Part shown: positions 1 to 10,649 of the stretch, one piece after another | How the letters are laid out: the number at the start of each line of letters is the position of its first letter | Position numbering within the stretch: position 1 is the first letter of the stretch | Assembly: GCA_944472155.2 (NCBI GenBank) | Contig: OX235271.1 | Coordinates: forward strand, 25,056,977-25,120,976 | Origin: Trichobilharzia szidati | Taxonomy: Eukaryota > Platyhelminthes > Trematoda > Strigeidida > Schistosomatidae | Length of the DNA: 64,000 nt | Direction of reading: 5' to 3' | Program-made: the position numbers and the translations under genes | The notes under the pieces: model-generated | The model's input: only the letters and a program-made list of their open reading frames with translations | What the model was told of the DNA's origin: nothing | Databases searched by the model: none

Positions 1-1000
1 AGCCGTATCATCGAATGGATCCTGCCACTGGTTTTACATTCCCATGGAACCCAAACAAGAAGCCGGTCTACACCTCCGTACGTAGCTTAAACTAACTATT
101 ATAGACTTCATTGATTGATGAAGCCATGTTTCGGTTTGAACACTACAAGCTCTTTTCCAACCTGATTCATCCTATGTCAACTAACATTACCCGACAAGGA
201 AGGCAGTTGACAGCCAGGCATGGGTAACATATGCCCAAACCATCTCAATCGATGTATTTTCAAAACCCCATCGATTGATTTACCCTCTTTTCTCAGCACT
301 TGACGCCTAACCTATTATTCAACACAGGAGAGAGAACCCGGGCGCCTGTGATCAAAGACAGCTAACCACTTCATGCATTTCACTTTCAGTGGTCATGTCT
401 CACTGACAGCCATGAAGGAGGACGGAGCGGACTGCTGAGCAGTTCACATGTCCTTTGATCAACAGCCAGATATCACGTCTACACGAGAGATGGAGTAAGC
501 TGGCATATGAGAAAAAGAGCCCTCTGTATCCTTGTTGAGATTTCGTCAGCGATTAGCCCACCGGTACCAGCTGATGCAACTTCCCAAATAAGTAAAATGG
601 TCAACACGCTGCACCACTTCAATCCCTATTTCTAAGCTGGGAGTCGATGTAGTTTAGTCCTGTAGCGTTATCCTACAGGTGACAGGAGCGAAACGCATCC
701 CAAGTATTTGAAGATTTCTGCTCAAGGTGTTCAGAAGACTCTACGTTTTGTCAGCATTTTCATTAAGAAGGACTGCATAACGCGCGCATTCTAAGTCAGC
801 AAGATTATTCCCTGGTAACAAGCCAATCCCTGAGTCACTGAAGTCAGTTTGGGTTAAGTCCATTAGTACATTTATGATGGAATTAAACAGAAACAGAGAC
901 AACAGGCACCACTTCAGATGACAACTTTCCGTAGGTTCTCACCTGGCTGCATGAGTTTGACAGCATATGGATGACATGTGAACTACTACTTTCATCCTAG
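1..1000 (-). pseudogene. RTE-like LINE (family 2), reverse transcriptase C-terminal half, decayed
   Basis: Read on the minus strand, all three frames together give a recognisable non-LTR RT tail. There is a stretch like LLPGNNLADLECA where the catalytic FADD box should be (here ARYA), then MRFAP, then VDHFTYLGSCIS, then a block like GKSIDGVLKIHRLRWFGH. These are the usual blocks of a widespread trematode endonuclease-RT polyprotein. Frameshifts and stops are frequent, so it is not coding. The fragment runs off the left edge of the window and starts near position 1000. The family is assigned by remembered motif order only; it is clearly different from the commoner RTE copies elsewhere in the window. 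Confidence 0.7.
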
Positions 1001-1467
1001 ACTGAAAATTATTTGTAATCCATATGCATCTTCTTGAGACACTTTGGTTCATTCAAAATAATAAGCAATATCAATTAATATAATAGAATTAAGAATATAA
1101 GCTCTAGTAAAGGATGATGTCATATCAAACCGACCTTTATGGAAGACAGTAAATGATTTATGCTTTTCTAATCGTTTCATATTCCGTGGAAAATAATGGT
1201 AGTTAAACGATTAAATCACAATTGTTATCTTATGGTGAAACGACCATTCATTGACCAAAAGCATTTTATGGAAAGAAAGGTACAGTTTCTGTAAGCCAAC
1301 AATTACCAGAAGACGCTATCTGTTTCCTAATAAAAACACAGTTGGCATTAAAGATCACTGGATTACCGGGCCGCAGCCCTTTTGACTTAGCTGAACTGCA
1401 GAACTTAAAAGACACAAAGCCTTTAAGTTTCACAAATAAGTGGCAAGTGTAGTCAGCTCATTAATTC
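1001..1467. other. No recognised feature
   Basis: AT-rich sequence. I see no long reading frame and no element I can name. Confidence 0.4.
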
Positions 1468-1807
1468 TGTGGTGAGAGCTGTCTGCAAGCCAAATCTGTG
1501 GACAACAATTTACGTCAATATTAACGTCCCGAATCGGAGTCATGAGAAAAAACAGTAACAAAGCTTAACCTTGAGGAACTCACCAACGTATCATAGCAGA
1601 CTTAACATGTGTGAATAGGATTTGCAGATATTTGGCTTAACTTTCTAAAAACCGGTCAAAAGCGGTACAGAATAACCTTCAGCAAGAAATTAGCCATTCA
1701 GAAGAAGTGGCTTCTCTGCTGACAGCAACACTAATAAAAATCTATAAATATCTGTTGATTTTCTCAATAAACGATCCGTTGTCTGGCCCTTGTCTTCTGT
1801 CGTTACA
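1468..1807 (+). repeat. Solo LTR (copy 1), about 340 bp
   Basis: The block starts TGTGGTGAGAGCTG and ends CGTTACA, the TG...CA form of an LTR. Near its 3' end are a TATA-like tataaatatc and an AATAAA signal in tctcaataaacg. A second copy lies inverted at 38346-38686. This copy is flanked by ATTC on both sides (1464-1467 and 1808-1811), a 4-bp target duplication that suits a Ty3/Gypsy-type integrase. No internal retroviral-type gene sits beside it, so it is a solo LTR. Confidence 0.7.
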
Positions 1808-2435
1808 ATTCTACACTAGCCTCCCAAACAATTGCCTCCACCTTAGTTTAAATGTGAATGCATACTTGTAAAATAATAAGGAAGCCAATTAGCGCGCTGT
1901 CTGAATTTTCTGCGAGATTCCGTGTCTGGTCGTGGATGTTCCATTGCTAGATTTGTTAAGGTTTTCAGAGCTACGTTCATTAGTATCAAGTAAGTAGGCT
2001 CTGAGAATATCAAACAAGCTTAACATGGGTTTTTCAGTAGGGAAGTGTTCGAAAATTTTAATAAATTTTATAACTTAGCATGCATCATTTAGCTTTTGGC
2101 CATAATGATGCTGAAACTATTCTTCAAAATAAGGGTTTTCTCAAATATTCGGGTATAGTTTTTTCAGCATGTATGCTAAGTTCAAAACCCCATTTAAATA
2201 CGGTTGATAATGTTTTCACAAACCACTAGAATTGAGTTGAACTTCAGTAAGCTGCGGTTATACCTACATAAACGTTATTCTCATGGGAAATTGTATTGAC
2301 ACAAATAGTCAGTTCACATTGCAGAATGCTGGACGCATACTGAATGAATAGACTTGGTGGTTATTTAGCCATGTAATGTACCTTAGATCACGTACAACTG
2401 GGATCTAGCAAGTTGCAGATTACTTTCCGAATGTG
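1808..2435. other. No recognised feature
   Basis: AT-rich, with no supported reading frame or repeat. Confidence 0.4.
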
Positions 2436-2940
2436 GACAGTTTAACTAAGTTAGGTTAACTAAGCAAGCATAAGAGCTTTGGCTGCCACTGGTGACATCA
2501 TGATAGCCACTCAGTGCCTCAGTTTGCTCGTGGTTGTCTACTGGGTGACTGGTGTAGATTACTGACTCTCCAGTTGACAATGTGTCTAATCCACACTCAT
2601 TCCATCTGCTTTCACAGATTTTGAGCACTTCTATATCATATCTCCTCAATTCCTTGGCTGCCTGAGAAGTCTTCCTAGCCTCATACAGTGTACGAACATC
2701 CCACGTCCCCATTCTTATTTTTGCTTTCATCTAAAGAAGACACATTGGCTGGCTAATTAGCCTGCAGAAGGCTTTCACCAGCCCGCGTTGTTTCGTCTCC
2801 CCAGTTCCAGGGAAAAATACGGCTTTTATATTTTCCTTGTCCTCTGAATTCTGTGCAGCAATTGGATTGATTTTCGGGGACAAGGGCGCTAGCCCAAAGC
2901 CCAATATTTCTTCTTTTCTCGCTAGTAATCTAGGCGGGGA
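2436..2940 (-). mobile_element. RTE-clade LINE 5' end: 5' UTR and start of the AP endonuclease
   Basis: On the minus strand a GC-richer leader (2940 to about 2731) is followed by an ATG at 2730. The protein begins MKAKIRMGTWDVRTLYEARK, the typical N-terminus of the RTE apurinic-type endonuclease (MGTWNVRT with a downstream E-x-R/H-W, here ESRW). A frame of 94 residues stays open. A frameshift then appears to follow, since the next homologous block (MMSPVAAKAL) lies in another frame. The rest of the endonuclease and all of the RT are missing. The enzyme would nick target DNA for target-primed reverse transcription. It is dead here. Confidence 0.78.
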
Positions 2941-2975
2941 TGGAACAAATCTATATCTTTATGAAACTCATGTAT

Positions 2976-3960
2976 TATTATTATTTCCTTTAATTCCTAT
3001 AGGGGCATAGTGCTTCAGTAACATGTATCCATTGCGTTCGGATCTCTGCTAGAGTCTTCATCTAGCTCCAAGTCTGCCCACACACTTTCGTCTCCTCTTC
3101 ACATGACCTCCTCCAAGTCACCCTCACTCTTGCACTGACGACCAACTCGCCGCTTCCCTTTCGGGTTCCATTAGAGCAATGGCTTGTCTAGTGATGTCAG
3201 TTGATGGTTTGTTTCCTCAGAGTATGGCCAGCCAATCCATCTCCCTCCATTTCTTCCTGCCTATTTGTTTCACAATTGGTTCCTGCTGGGTTGGTTCGCT
3301 CATTGCCAGAGATCTCTGTTGCTGATCTTTTCTTGCCGGCCGGCCATCTGATCTTGAGTATTGAGCGAAGACAACTGTTATTGAAGTTCTGTAATTTGTT
3401 TGAGATACTCTTTATGACGCGCCAAGTCTCTCATCCATATAGTAGCACTGACTTCACATTGGGGTTGAAAATCCGGATCTTATTTTTCAAACTGAGTGCT
3501 GTTGACCTCCACACAGACTTGAGAGTAGTGAAAGCTTGTCTTACTTTTCCGATTCTTACTTTGATATCCTCGTCAGTTCCGTCGGCCTGTAGTTGAAACG
3601 ATGCTTCCTAGGTAAGTGGATAAAGAGGTTGTTTCTTTCAGGTTCCTTCCATTTATGCTGATCGTTGTCTGTTGTTGTTGCTGTTGGTGGTGTTTCCCAG
3701 GAATCTTCATCACCTCTGTTTTCTCTATGTTCACCTGAAGTCCTATCTTCACTGGTTGCTTCTTCTGCCAAATTGTTGCTTTTCGTTTGCATATCTTCCA
3801 GTTTGTGGGAAATCAGACATATATCATCGGCGAAGTCCAGATCCTCCATATTTTTTGTGTGGGTCCATTTTATACCTGCTTCCTCACTGCCCGCCACTGT
3901 TTGTCGCATTATCCATATATAGGCTGGTCATATGTGGACAAGAAGAATGTTAGATGTTTT
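2976..3960 (-). mobile_element. RTE LINE 3' half (RT FADD box to 3' end)
   Basis: Minus strand. The palm-domain catalytic block reads MEDLDFADDICLISHKLEDMQ (coding 3909 to 3556). It is followed in shifted frames by the RTE C-terminal blocks (RIGKAR..., ILKIRW, WRWIGH-type) and the 3' UTR. The 3' end, at 2976 on the plus strand, is an (ATT)n run, the short tandem tail normal for RTE. The end belongs to subfamily 2 (ctgaagccctatgttcctct-like, then aggaattaaagg). Several frameshifts; not functional. Confidence 0.8.
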
Positions 3961-4290
3961 AACACCACTATGATATACCCCCACGTCCCAGTTATTAAGA
4001 AAAGGTATGTAGACAGTACGTGTGAAAGACTTTCTCAGGCGGCTCGTTGTTTTTCTAACCTATATTAATTACTAAGGAATGAAGAGTGCCAGAAACTAAG
4101 GGATGAATACTTTCCACGAGACAATTCTAAAATTTTAACTTTCTTCCAAAAATAACAGTTTCACATGCCTATCGACAGCCTAAGATTCCACTTCATTTTA
4201 GGACACCATTCATGTAAGCAACGTTAGTACACCAATCCAAGATTATCGAAAATAATCCCACCAAAAAAAGTTATTCTAAATATCAACGCA
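3961..4290. other. No recognised feature
   Basis: Unclassified AT-rich sequence between an RTE copy and a SINE. Confidence 0.35.
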
Positions 4291-4392
4291 TAATATCTGG
4301 CTTAGCGAGGTAAAGGAGTGCGTCGGCCTGGAATCAAACCCCGGACCCCGTGCATGGTCGGCGAGCGTCCTAACCACTATGACACCAACGCA
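4291..4392 (-). repeat. SINE2, tRNA head only (3' truncated)
   Basis: Minus strand. The head starts gcgttggtgtcatagtggtt and has a B-box-like ggggtttgattcc, followed by the SINE2 body word actcctttacctcgctaag. The copy stops just after that, so the tail is missing. A short match caacgca stands on both sides (4284-4290 and 4386-4392) but may be chance. Confidence 0.7.
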
Positions 4393-4549
4393 ACACTTAC
4401 ATTGCTTTATTCAATTGTCAAATATATATGTTTACAATAACCTATTCAGTGTCAAAATTTCTTCAAGATATAAAGTTGATGGTGTATTTTTGAAGTTTAT
4501 TGACTGATATTTACGCAAATATCATATCTTTTCACTGATGAATCCAGAA

Positions 4550-5495
4550 ATTTATTATTATTATTGTTCCCTTGGGTTCCTAGTGAAACATCGGGTTTCA
4601 ACTGCACGTCTCCACTTGCTTCTGTCTTCTGCAATACTTTTCACTTGCGTCCATGTTAATCCATACTGTTTCAGTTCCTCTTCACACTATCTCCTCCATG
4701 TCACCCTTCAACGTCCCACTCACCACTTCCATGTCGGGTTCCACTCGAACTATGGCCTGAAGCGCGATGTCACCCAACGGCCTCCTCAGTGAGTGTCCAA
4801 TCCATCTCCACTTTCTCTTGCATATTTGTTGAGCGATTGGTTCTTGCTTTGTTTGTTCCCATAGTTTCTTGTTGGTGATTCTTTCCGGCCATCTGATCTT
4901 GAGTATGGAGCCAGCGAAGATAGTTGTTGATAAGAGTCTGCAACAGGCTGTTGGAAATAATCTTTGTGATCCGCCGCCAAGTTTCTGATCCATTCGTATA
5001 GAAGAACTGACTGACTTGACGTTTGTATTGAAAATCCGAATTTTGTTGTTGATGCAGGCTGATTGAGTCACGAAGTTTTCCAGATTGGTTTCAGGTTGAT
5101 GAATGTGTTTCTCGCCTTCCCAATTCTCGCTGGATTTTACATCCTCGTCCGTTCCTCGTGTAGTTGAGACAATCCTCCCTAGGTAAGTGAAGTGAATGAA
5201 GTAACCTCTTTCAAATCCTCCCGTTGATGGTGATTGGCACTGGATGTTGCTGCTGCTGTTATTGGTTGGTCATTTTCATGACCTCCGTCTTGTCTATGTT
5301 CACCTGGAGTCCTGTCTTTGCTGCTTCTTCGACCAGTTTGTCGGTTTTTGCTTGTAAGTCGTCGATTTTGTGTGACATCAAACACAAATCATCCGCGAAA
5401 TCCAGGTCTTCTAGGTTCTTCGCGTCGGTCCGGGATATCGCTGTCTTCTCGTTTCCCACTGTCCGACGCATAATCCAGTCCAGAAATAACACTCC
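4550..5495 (-). mobile_element. RTE LINE 3' half, subfamily 1
   Basis: Minus strand. The catalytic block NLEDLDFADDLCLMSHKIDD (coding 5492 to 5259) lies 5' of the C-terminal domain (5071 to 4682: SILKIRWPERITNKKLWEQT, then QICKRKWRWIGHSLRRPLGD). The 3' UTR ends in (AAT)n at about 4550. The two coding blocks are in different frames and a stop separates them. This is one of the better-preserved RT C-termini here. The normal role is target-primed reverse transcription of the element's own RNA. Confidence 0.82.
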
Positions 5496-6165
5496 ATAAG
5501 GAGAATGTTCTTACCAGAAAATACAGTTTAGTGCTTCCCGGTGGCCTGAAACCACTTCTCTAGCTCTAACCTTACAGAAAAAAAGCACGAAAGAAAATTT
5601 CGAGATATTCAAAGTACCGAATGTGTTAATCACAAGCAATTCAATGAAATGACACACTTATCTGCAAACAATACCAACTGATGTAACTGGATTTACAGTT
5701 TGAAACTAGCAGCTTAGCATGAAAAAGAAATTGGTGATGAAGCAGTCAGCCATAAAACTTCACAGGTTAGTAATAGTTTCCACGATGGTATGTATATCTG
5801 TCGACAAATTCAATCTTTGTAGCCTAAAAATCTGTATATATGATGGTATTTACTTCGGCCTACGGAGGTAGTCACTCCCTTCTTCTGTGTGAAACAATTC
5901 GAGGGTGTTTAGGATAAGTGAGAAGTAAATTCGTACTCTCAGTGTTTCAGATAGTAATTTTGCTTGCTACACTTAGGAATGCCATGATAGTTTCACAGAA
6001 TTTTAGTAACAGTTTGATTATTTTCCCAATGTGATCCAATATTTGCACTGCTAACAATCTGAAAACACATATTAACAAATAAAACATGCAACAAGTCAAT
6101 CAGGGCTACATATCAATTACTTTCCAAGTAAGTGTAGAGAATATGGAGATGACGAAGGTAACTAG
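5496..6165. other. No recognised feature
   Basis: No convincing reading frame or repeat. Confidence 0.4.
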
Positions 6166-6340
6166 TTAACAGCAACAAGCGTCAATCATTGCCAAGAGCA
6201 GAAATTTGAAAGAGGTCACCTCTTTTACTAGTCGACACAGAATCGTTTCAACTAAAGGCGGCCCAGGGAAGGATGTCAGAAACAGAATCACAAAATCAAG
6301 ATAGACCTTCTTTAATCTCCGATTAGATTGGTAGGATTTC
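6166..6340 (+). mobile_element. RTE LINE fragment (internal RT piece)
   Basis: Plus strand. A diverged copy of the RTE segment just after the FADD box: a block like ttgaaagaggtcacctcttt, then atcgtttcaac, then gatgtcagaaacagaatc. It matches the equivalent words in the copies at 7.5 kb and 14.2 kb. About 170 bp, with no open frame. Confidence 0.6.
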
Positions 6341-7265
6341 TTGTTCACAGTTATTCTATTAATCCGGAATTAGTATGAATTAGATAGAGTTGAAAATAAT
6401 GTCCCATTCCATCCTGACATTGACAATAATTACAATAACTTTGACCTTATTTATTGATCCATATCACTATATATAAAATGATATTAATATTATTATTATT
6501 CAGTATTTCAGTTCACTTAGTTAGGAAGAACTATTCATTTACTTCTTATTCTGACCTGAGAAAATCCTGAGTTTTTATATAACCCGAATAAAAATCCTAT
6601 TACTAATTATTATTATTAAATAGTTTTAGCTCAAGATTTATGCAACTGTTGAACTCAATAGTCCTGAAAGAGATAAACGGATACGGCGACATTGATTTTT
6701 GGTCAGTGCAGCATTTAACAATGAATGTTGAAATGCTGAGTTTAATGATTGCAAAGAATCAGAACATGGTGGAAATGGTGTTTTTGACTGATTCTTTACG
6801 AATAGACCTCTAACAGTTCTAAACCTGCATTATTATACTTCTGTTGTCATCTGATAAAGTCTGTGATGCTTAAAAATCATTTGAAAATATCAAATAACAC
6901 TAGAAAGTTTTATTTTCTAATAAACAAAAGGGGAAACATGGAATTTATATGCTGTTGCCACTCAGAATTAATACGTTTGAAATAATGTACAGATAAAACA
7001 ACACAGACAGTGGGTAGCATTTCTATTATGGAAAGTGAAAGAGATTAAACTTTACAGAAATGCATATGAATGAAAATATTTGGTCCGCATGAACACATCT
7101 GATCTAAAAAGCTCTTATCTCTCTTTTATTCTCAAATACTTTTAGTTTCTGGGCTTTATTGAAGAGATTTGAAACCTTGTTATAACATATTGTTTCCCAT
7201 TATTCATTCCTGAGTTATTATTCTTTTAGTACGAAACCTTCTTTGTGTTATACAAATCTACTGCG
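6341..7265. other. No recognised feature
   Basis: AT-rich, with short (ATT)n stretches near 6490 and 6605 but no attached element I can identify. Confidence 0.4.
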
Positions 7266-8296
7266 TGAACAAGGCTGGCTGAGAAAGTCTGGTGTTTTTG
7301 AACTCCATAGGATTTCATGCAAGAAGACAAGAATATGATGCACCGATGACAAGACTTTAAAAGATCTGGATTTTGCAGATGATTTATGTTAAATGTCACA
7401 CAATCTCGACGACTTCAAGGCAAAAACCAAAGAGGAGAGCAGTGAAGACAGGACTCGAGGTGGATGGAGCGAAGACAGAGGTGATGAATATTACCAACCG
7501 GCGTTGACGATCACTAGCACTAGTCACCATCAACGAAAGTAATTCGAAAGAGTTTACTTCATTAAATAATTGTGCACTTGGTAGAGTGTAATTCCATTAT
7601 GGGTAATTTTTGTTTTGATAAAGTCTGACAGTGTTATACAGTAATGTTTACTGATGACGTTTCGAGCACAATTTATTGCTCACACTTCATTCACCTATCT
7701 AGGAAGCATCCCTTCAACCACAAGAGACGGCACGGATGAAGTTGTCAAATCCAGCCAGAATCGGAAAGGCAAGATACAGCTTCATCAATCTAAAATTGGT
7801 TTGGAAATTTTCTGCACTTCACAGTATAAAGTATAAGATTGGGATTTTCAACATAAATGTTAGGTTAGTCAGATTTTCTGTATGGGTCAGGAACTTGGCT
7901 AGCGCGTCACGAAATTCACTTCCAACAGACTGCTGCAGACTGTTATCAACAGCTGTCTTCTCTGGCTGTATATTGGACATCGAATAGCTTAAGGGCCAGA
8001 AAGAATCACCAGAAAAAAACTAAGGGAACAAACTAACCAAGAATCACATTCAGGTTCCACTGAGGAGGGCATTGAATGACACCCTGCACCAGGCCATTGC
8101 TCACGTGGAACATGAATAGGAAACGATGAGTGAAGCGTTCGAGGGTGACATAAAAGAGATAGTGCCAGGCGGAGATGAGAAATTCTGGGAAACCGTGGAC
8201 CCAACTAAGGAGGACAACAGAAAATAGGACAAAGTGAAGATGTGTTGTTGAAGAGCTGTGTTCCATTCGAAACCCAAAAGAATAATAATAACAGGA
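7266..8296 (+). mobile_element. RTE LINE 3' half, subfamily 1, split by a 120-bp insertion
   Basis: Plus strand. The FADD block (KDLDFADDLC-like, with frameshifts) is near 7350-7400. After the insertion at 7564-7683 the frame resumes with FTYLGSIPSTTRDGTDE, then the C-terminal domain and a 3' end at about 8296 with gaataataataac. The end reads ttccattcgaaacccaaaag, a subfamily 1 type. Joining across the insertion restores the continuous word VTSFTYLG expected in this family, so the LINE is older than the insert. Confidence 0.8.
7564..7683 (-). repeat. Solo PLE-A terminal unit (120 bp) with 8-bp target duplication
   Basis: Element sense is the minus strand. It begins gtgagcaataaattgtgctc, continues gaaacgtcatcagtaaac, and ends near a ctctacca word. 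The same block follows the stop codon of the PLE-A gene at 24.09 kb. Here it stands alone inside an RTE fragment and is flanked by ACTTCATT at 7556-7563 and 7684-7691. This is a discrete insertion event, not a leftover of a longer PLE copy. Confidence 0.78.
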
Positions 8297-8514
8297 TTTC
8301 ATACTGATCCGAAAGCAATCGAGATATCCTCAGCATTCAATTTATTGTCTGTATATTGAATTGTGAGTTAAACATTTTTATAGTGCAATCAAAAGTAGAT
8401 GAAATTAATCATTTTCGATTTTTGTATAATTTTGGATATTCTGAAGAACTTTCCGATGTTATATATATCTTGGAAGTGTTATTTAGCTAAATATTACCAA
8501 AATATTATTATTCT

Positions 8515-8950
8515 AGTATTGGTTTGTAGGGATTTGGTTGATTAGTTACAGGATTTCATCATGAACTGACATCGGTTAGAGAACCATTGGAAAACCTGCA
8601 GGGAGTACTGGACAGCTGTTTCGTCCTAGTTTGGGACTCTTCATCGGTACGCATCCACCGGGATTCAAACCCAGGACCTTCTGGCTACAAGGCGAGCTCG
8701 TATACCATTAAGCCACTGGGACCCAATCCAGTTGCCCATGAATTCTAACTTCTGCCAATTCACGACATAGCGCAACCGCTAGCCAATGTCTTCGGCGAGT
8801 ATTTGTCCTCACACCCGACCTGCTGCACCTTACTGGTCACGACTTCTCACTAGAACCCCAGGTAACTACCTACCTGAATAAGGCCAGTTGCCAGTGAGCA
8901 TCTCATTGATATTCAAATATTGGTTTGTAGGGATGATATGGTTGATTGGT
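8515..8950 (-). repeat. Hammerhead SINE (Sm-alpha-like), nearly full length with remnant of a second unit
   Basis: Minus strand. The tRNA-like head near 8730-8655 has an A-box-like tggcttaatgg and a B-box-like ggtttgaatcc. It is followed by a hammerhead motif and then the SINE 3' part, which ends in a word like ccctacaaaccaat at about 8521. The same 3'-end word (attggtttgtaggga on the plus strand) recurs at about 8927, one unit of roughly 400 bp away, as if two units once lay in tandem. Pol III transcription is inferred from the head. Confidence 0.75.
8602..8656 (-). ncRNA. Hammerhead ribozyme motif, C3 position changed
   Basis: On the minus strand the order is stem I strand (gtaccg), core atgaaga, stem II gtcc/ggac around caaacta, gaaac, a very short stem III around agct, cleavage site gtc, and the other stem I strand cagtac. 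This matches schistosome Sm-alpha hammerheads except that the invariant C3 of CUGANGA is A. An apparent cgatga just upstream is out of register with stem II. Cleavage activity is doubtful. Confidence 0.65.
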
Positions 8951-9571
8951 TGTTGTTCAAATGTTTGACTGATAAGCATGTGATTCATTCAAGCTGAATT
9001 TTGTGACGAACTGGTATTGCCTAAAAAGTTGTTGAAAATCAATAAATACCAGATAGTCAGCAAATTGAACCCTTAACCACATTTGGGACGAAACTGATGA
9101 TTATTAGTTAAGGTTCACAATTTGCAATCTAAACATTTGGAATGGTGAAATTTCACTGTAGTTTGCTTTAGAAACCAAATTATTATTCCAATCACACTAC
9201 TTGATCTGTTGAAACCATAAATGGCGATCAACAAAGAAAACAAATTTGCGTAAAATTATGTCCTACTGACTGTTTGGGATCAGTAGTATGCAACTACTCA
9301 TCCTAATCAGTCAGTAGTACATAGTTTTATGCCAGTTTTTCTCTAGCTGCTTGTGAATGCAAAATACTGAAATTCATATCTTCCATAATAATGATATATG
9401 GCTCATTGATTGCTTACATTTTTCCATTCCAGTAAATTAGGAACTTATAGAAAAAGTAATTTTAGAAGAAGCTATTCGTTGAAAGATATGAATAATTGAG
9501 AATTTCTAATACGAATACCTAAAGTATACAGTGGATATCAAAGGATACAGTATACAGAGGATAGCATAGCA
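8951..9571. other. No recognised feature
   Basis: Contains an imperfect inverted stretch near 9280-9320 around cagtagtatg, but no gene or element I can name. Confidence 0.35.
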
Positions 9572-10158
9572 AGGATCGGAGAAGCAAGAAAAGTTTTCAT
9601 TGCTCTCAAGTCTGTGTGGAGGTCAACAGCACTCAGCATCAAAAATAGGATCCCGATTTTCAACTCCAATGTGAAGTCAGTGCTACTATACAGATCAGAG
9701 ATTTGGCCAGCGCGTCATAAAGAGCATCTCAAACAAACTAAAGACCTTCATTAACAGTTGTCTTCGCTTAATACTTTGCTGAAGATCGGATGGCCGCAGA
9801 AAAGATCAGCAACAGAGGTATCTGGCAATGAGCGAACCAACCCAGCAGGAACCAATTGTGAAACAAATAGGCAGGAAGAAATGGAGGGAGATGGATTGGC
9901 TGGCCATACTCTGAGGAAACAAACCATCAAGTGACACCACTAGACAAGTCATTGCTCGAGTGGAACCCGAAAGGGAAGCGGCGAGTTGGTCGTCAGTGCG
10001 AGGGTGGGTGACTTGGAGGAGGTCATGTGAAGAGGAGATGAAAACGTGTGAGCAGACTTAGAGCCAGGTGAAGACTCTAGCAGAGAATCGAACGCAATGA
10101 AGACGTGTGGCTGAAGCCATATGCTCCTCTAGGAATTAAAGGAAATAATAATAAATCA
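9572..10158 (+). mobile_element. RTE LINE 3' end, subfamily 2
   Basis: Plus strand. It begins gcaaggatcggagaagcaag (RIGEARK) and carries the C-terminal RT blocks with several frameshifts: IFNSNVKSVL, the zinc-knuckle-like region, and WRWIGWPYSEE-like. It ends aggaattaaaggaaataata. It is 5' truncated, as most LINE copies are. Confidence 0.75.
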
Positions 10159-10519
10159 TAATATAGTATACAAAGAAGTCCATTATAATAATTCCATCTG
10201 AGTTAATGCATCGGAGTAAAAAGTTAATTTTACTAGGTAATATTAAAATTCTAAAACATAATTACACAACATTATTTCATGCTGTTATTTCGCAGATGGT
10301 GACTGACAGTGGAATCCAAGACGTGCATTTCGTCTTAACCGTACCTTGTTACTGAGTACATCTGAAATCCGCAATCAGTGCTGATGTTCTCAATTATACT
10401 CGACTCCAACACCCATCGTTTCAATACACATGTCAACTTAGATCAAACATTTTGATCCCATAAAATCAACTAACAAGAAATACAAAATCAAATTCAGCCA
10501 AAGATGTTATTTTTCAAGA
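10159..10519. other. No recognised feature
   Basis: AT-rich sequence without a supported feature. Confidence 0.35.
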
Positions 10520-10612
10520 TTTAGTTTGTCGAGATTTGAATTGTTTCAATTTGATCGCGGATTGGTGTAAGTTAGGGAACCATGGAAAACCAGGGAATTC
10601 ATGGGCCATTAA
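10520..10612 (-). repeat. Hammerhead SINE 3' fragment, old
   Basis: The plus-strand words gatcgcggattggtgtaagt and gaaccatggaaaaccaggga match the antisense of the hammerhead SINE 3' part. The ribozyme and head are absent. Confidence 0.5.
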
Positions 10613-10649
10613 ATCGGGTAACAGTGACTGAATGGTTGAAGAATTAAAC

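Noticed and set aside
7651..7660. Plus-strand ctgatgacg in the PLE-A terminal unit as a hammerhead core
   Set aside because: No GAAA box or stem II follows on that strand; the meaningful fold is on the other strand.
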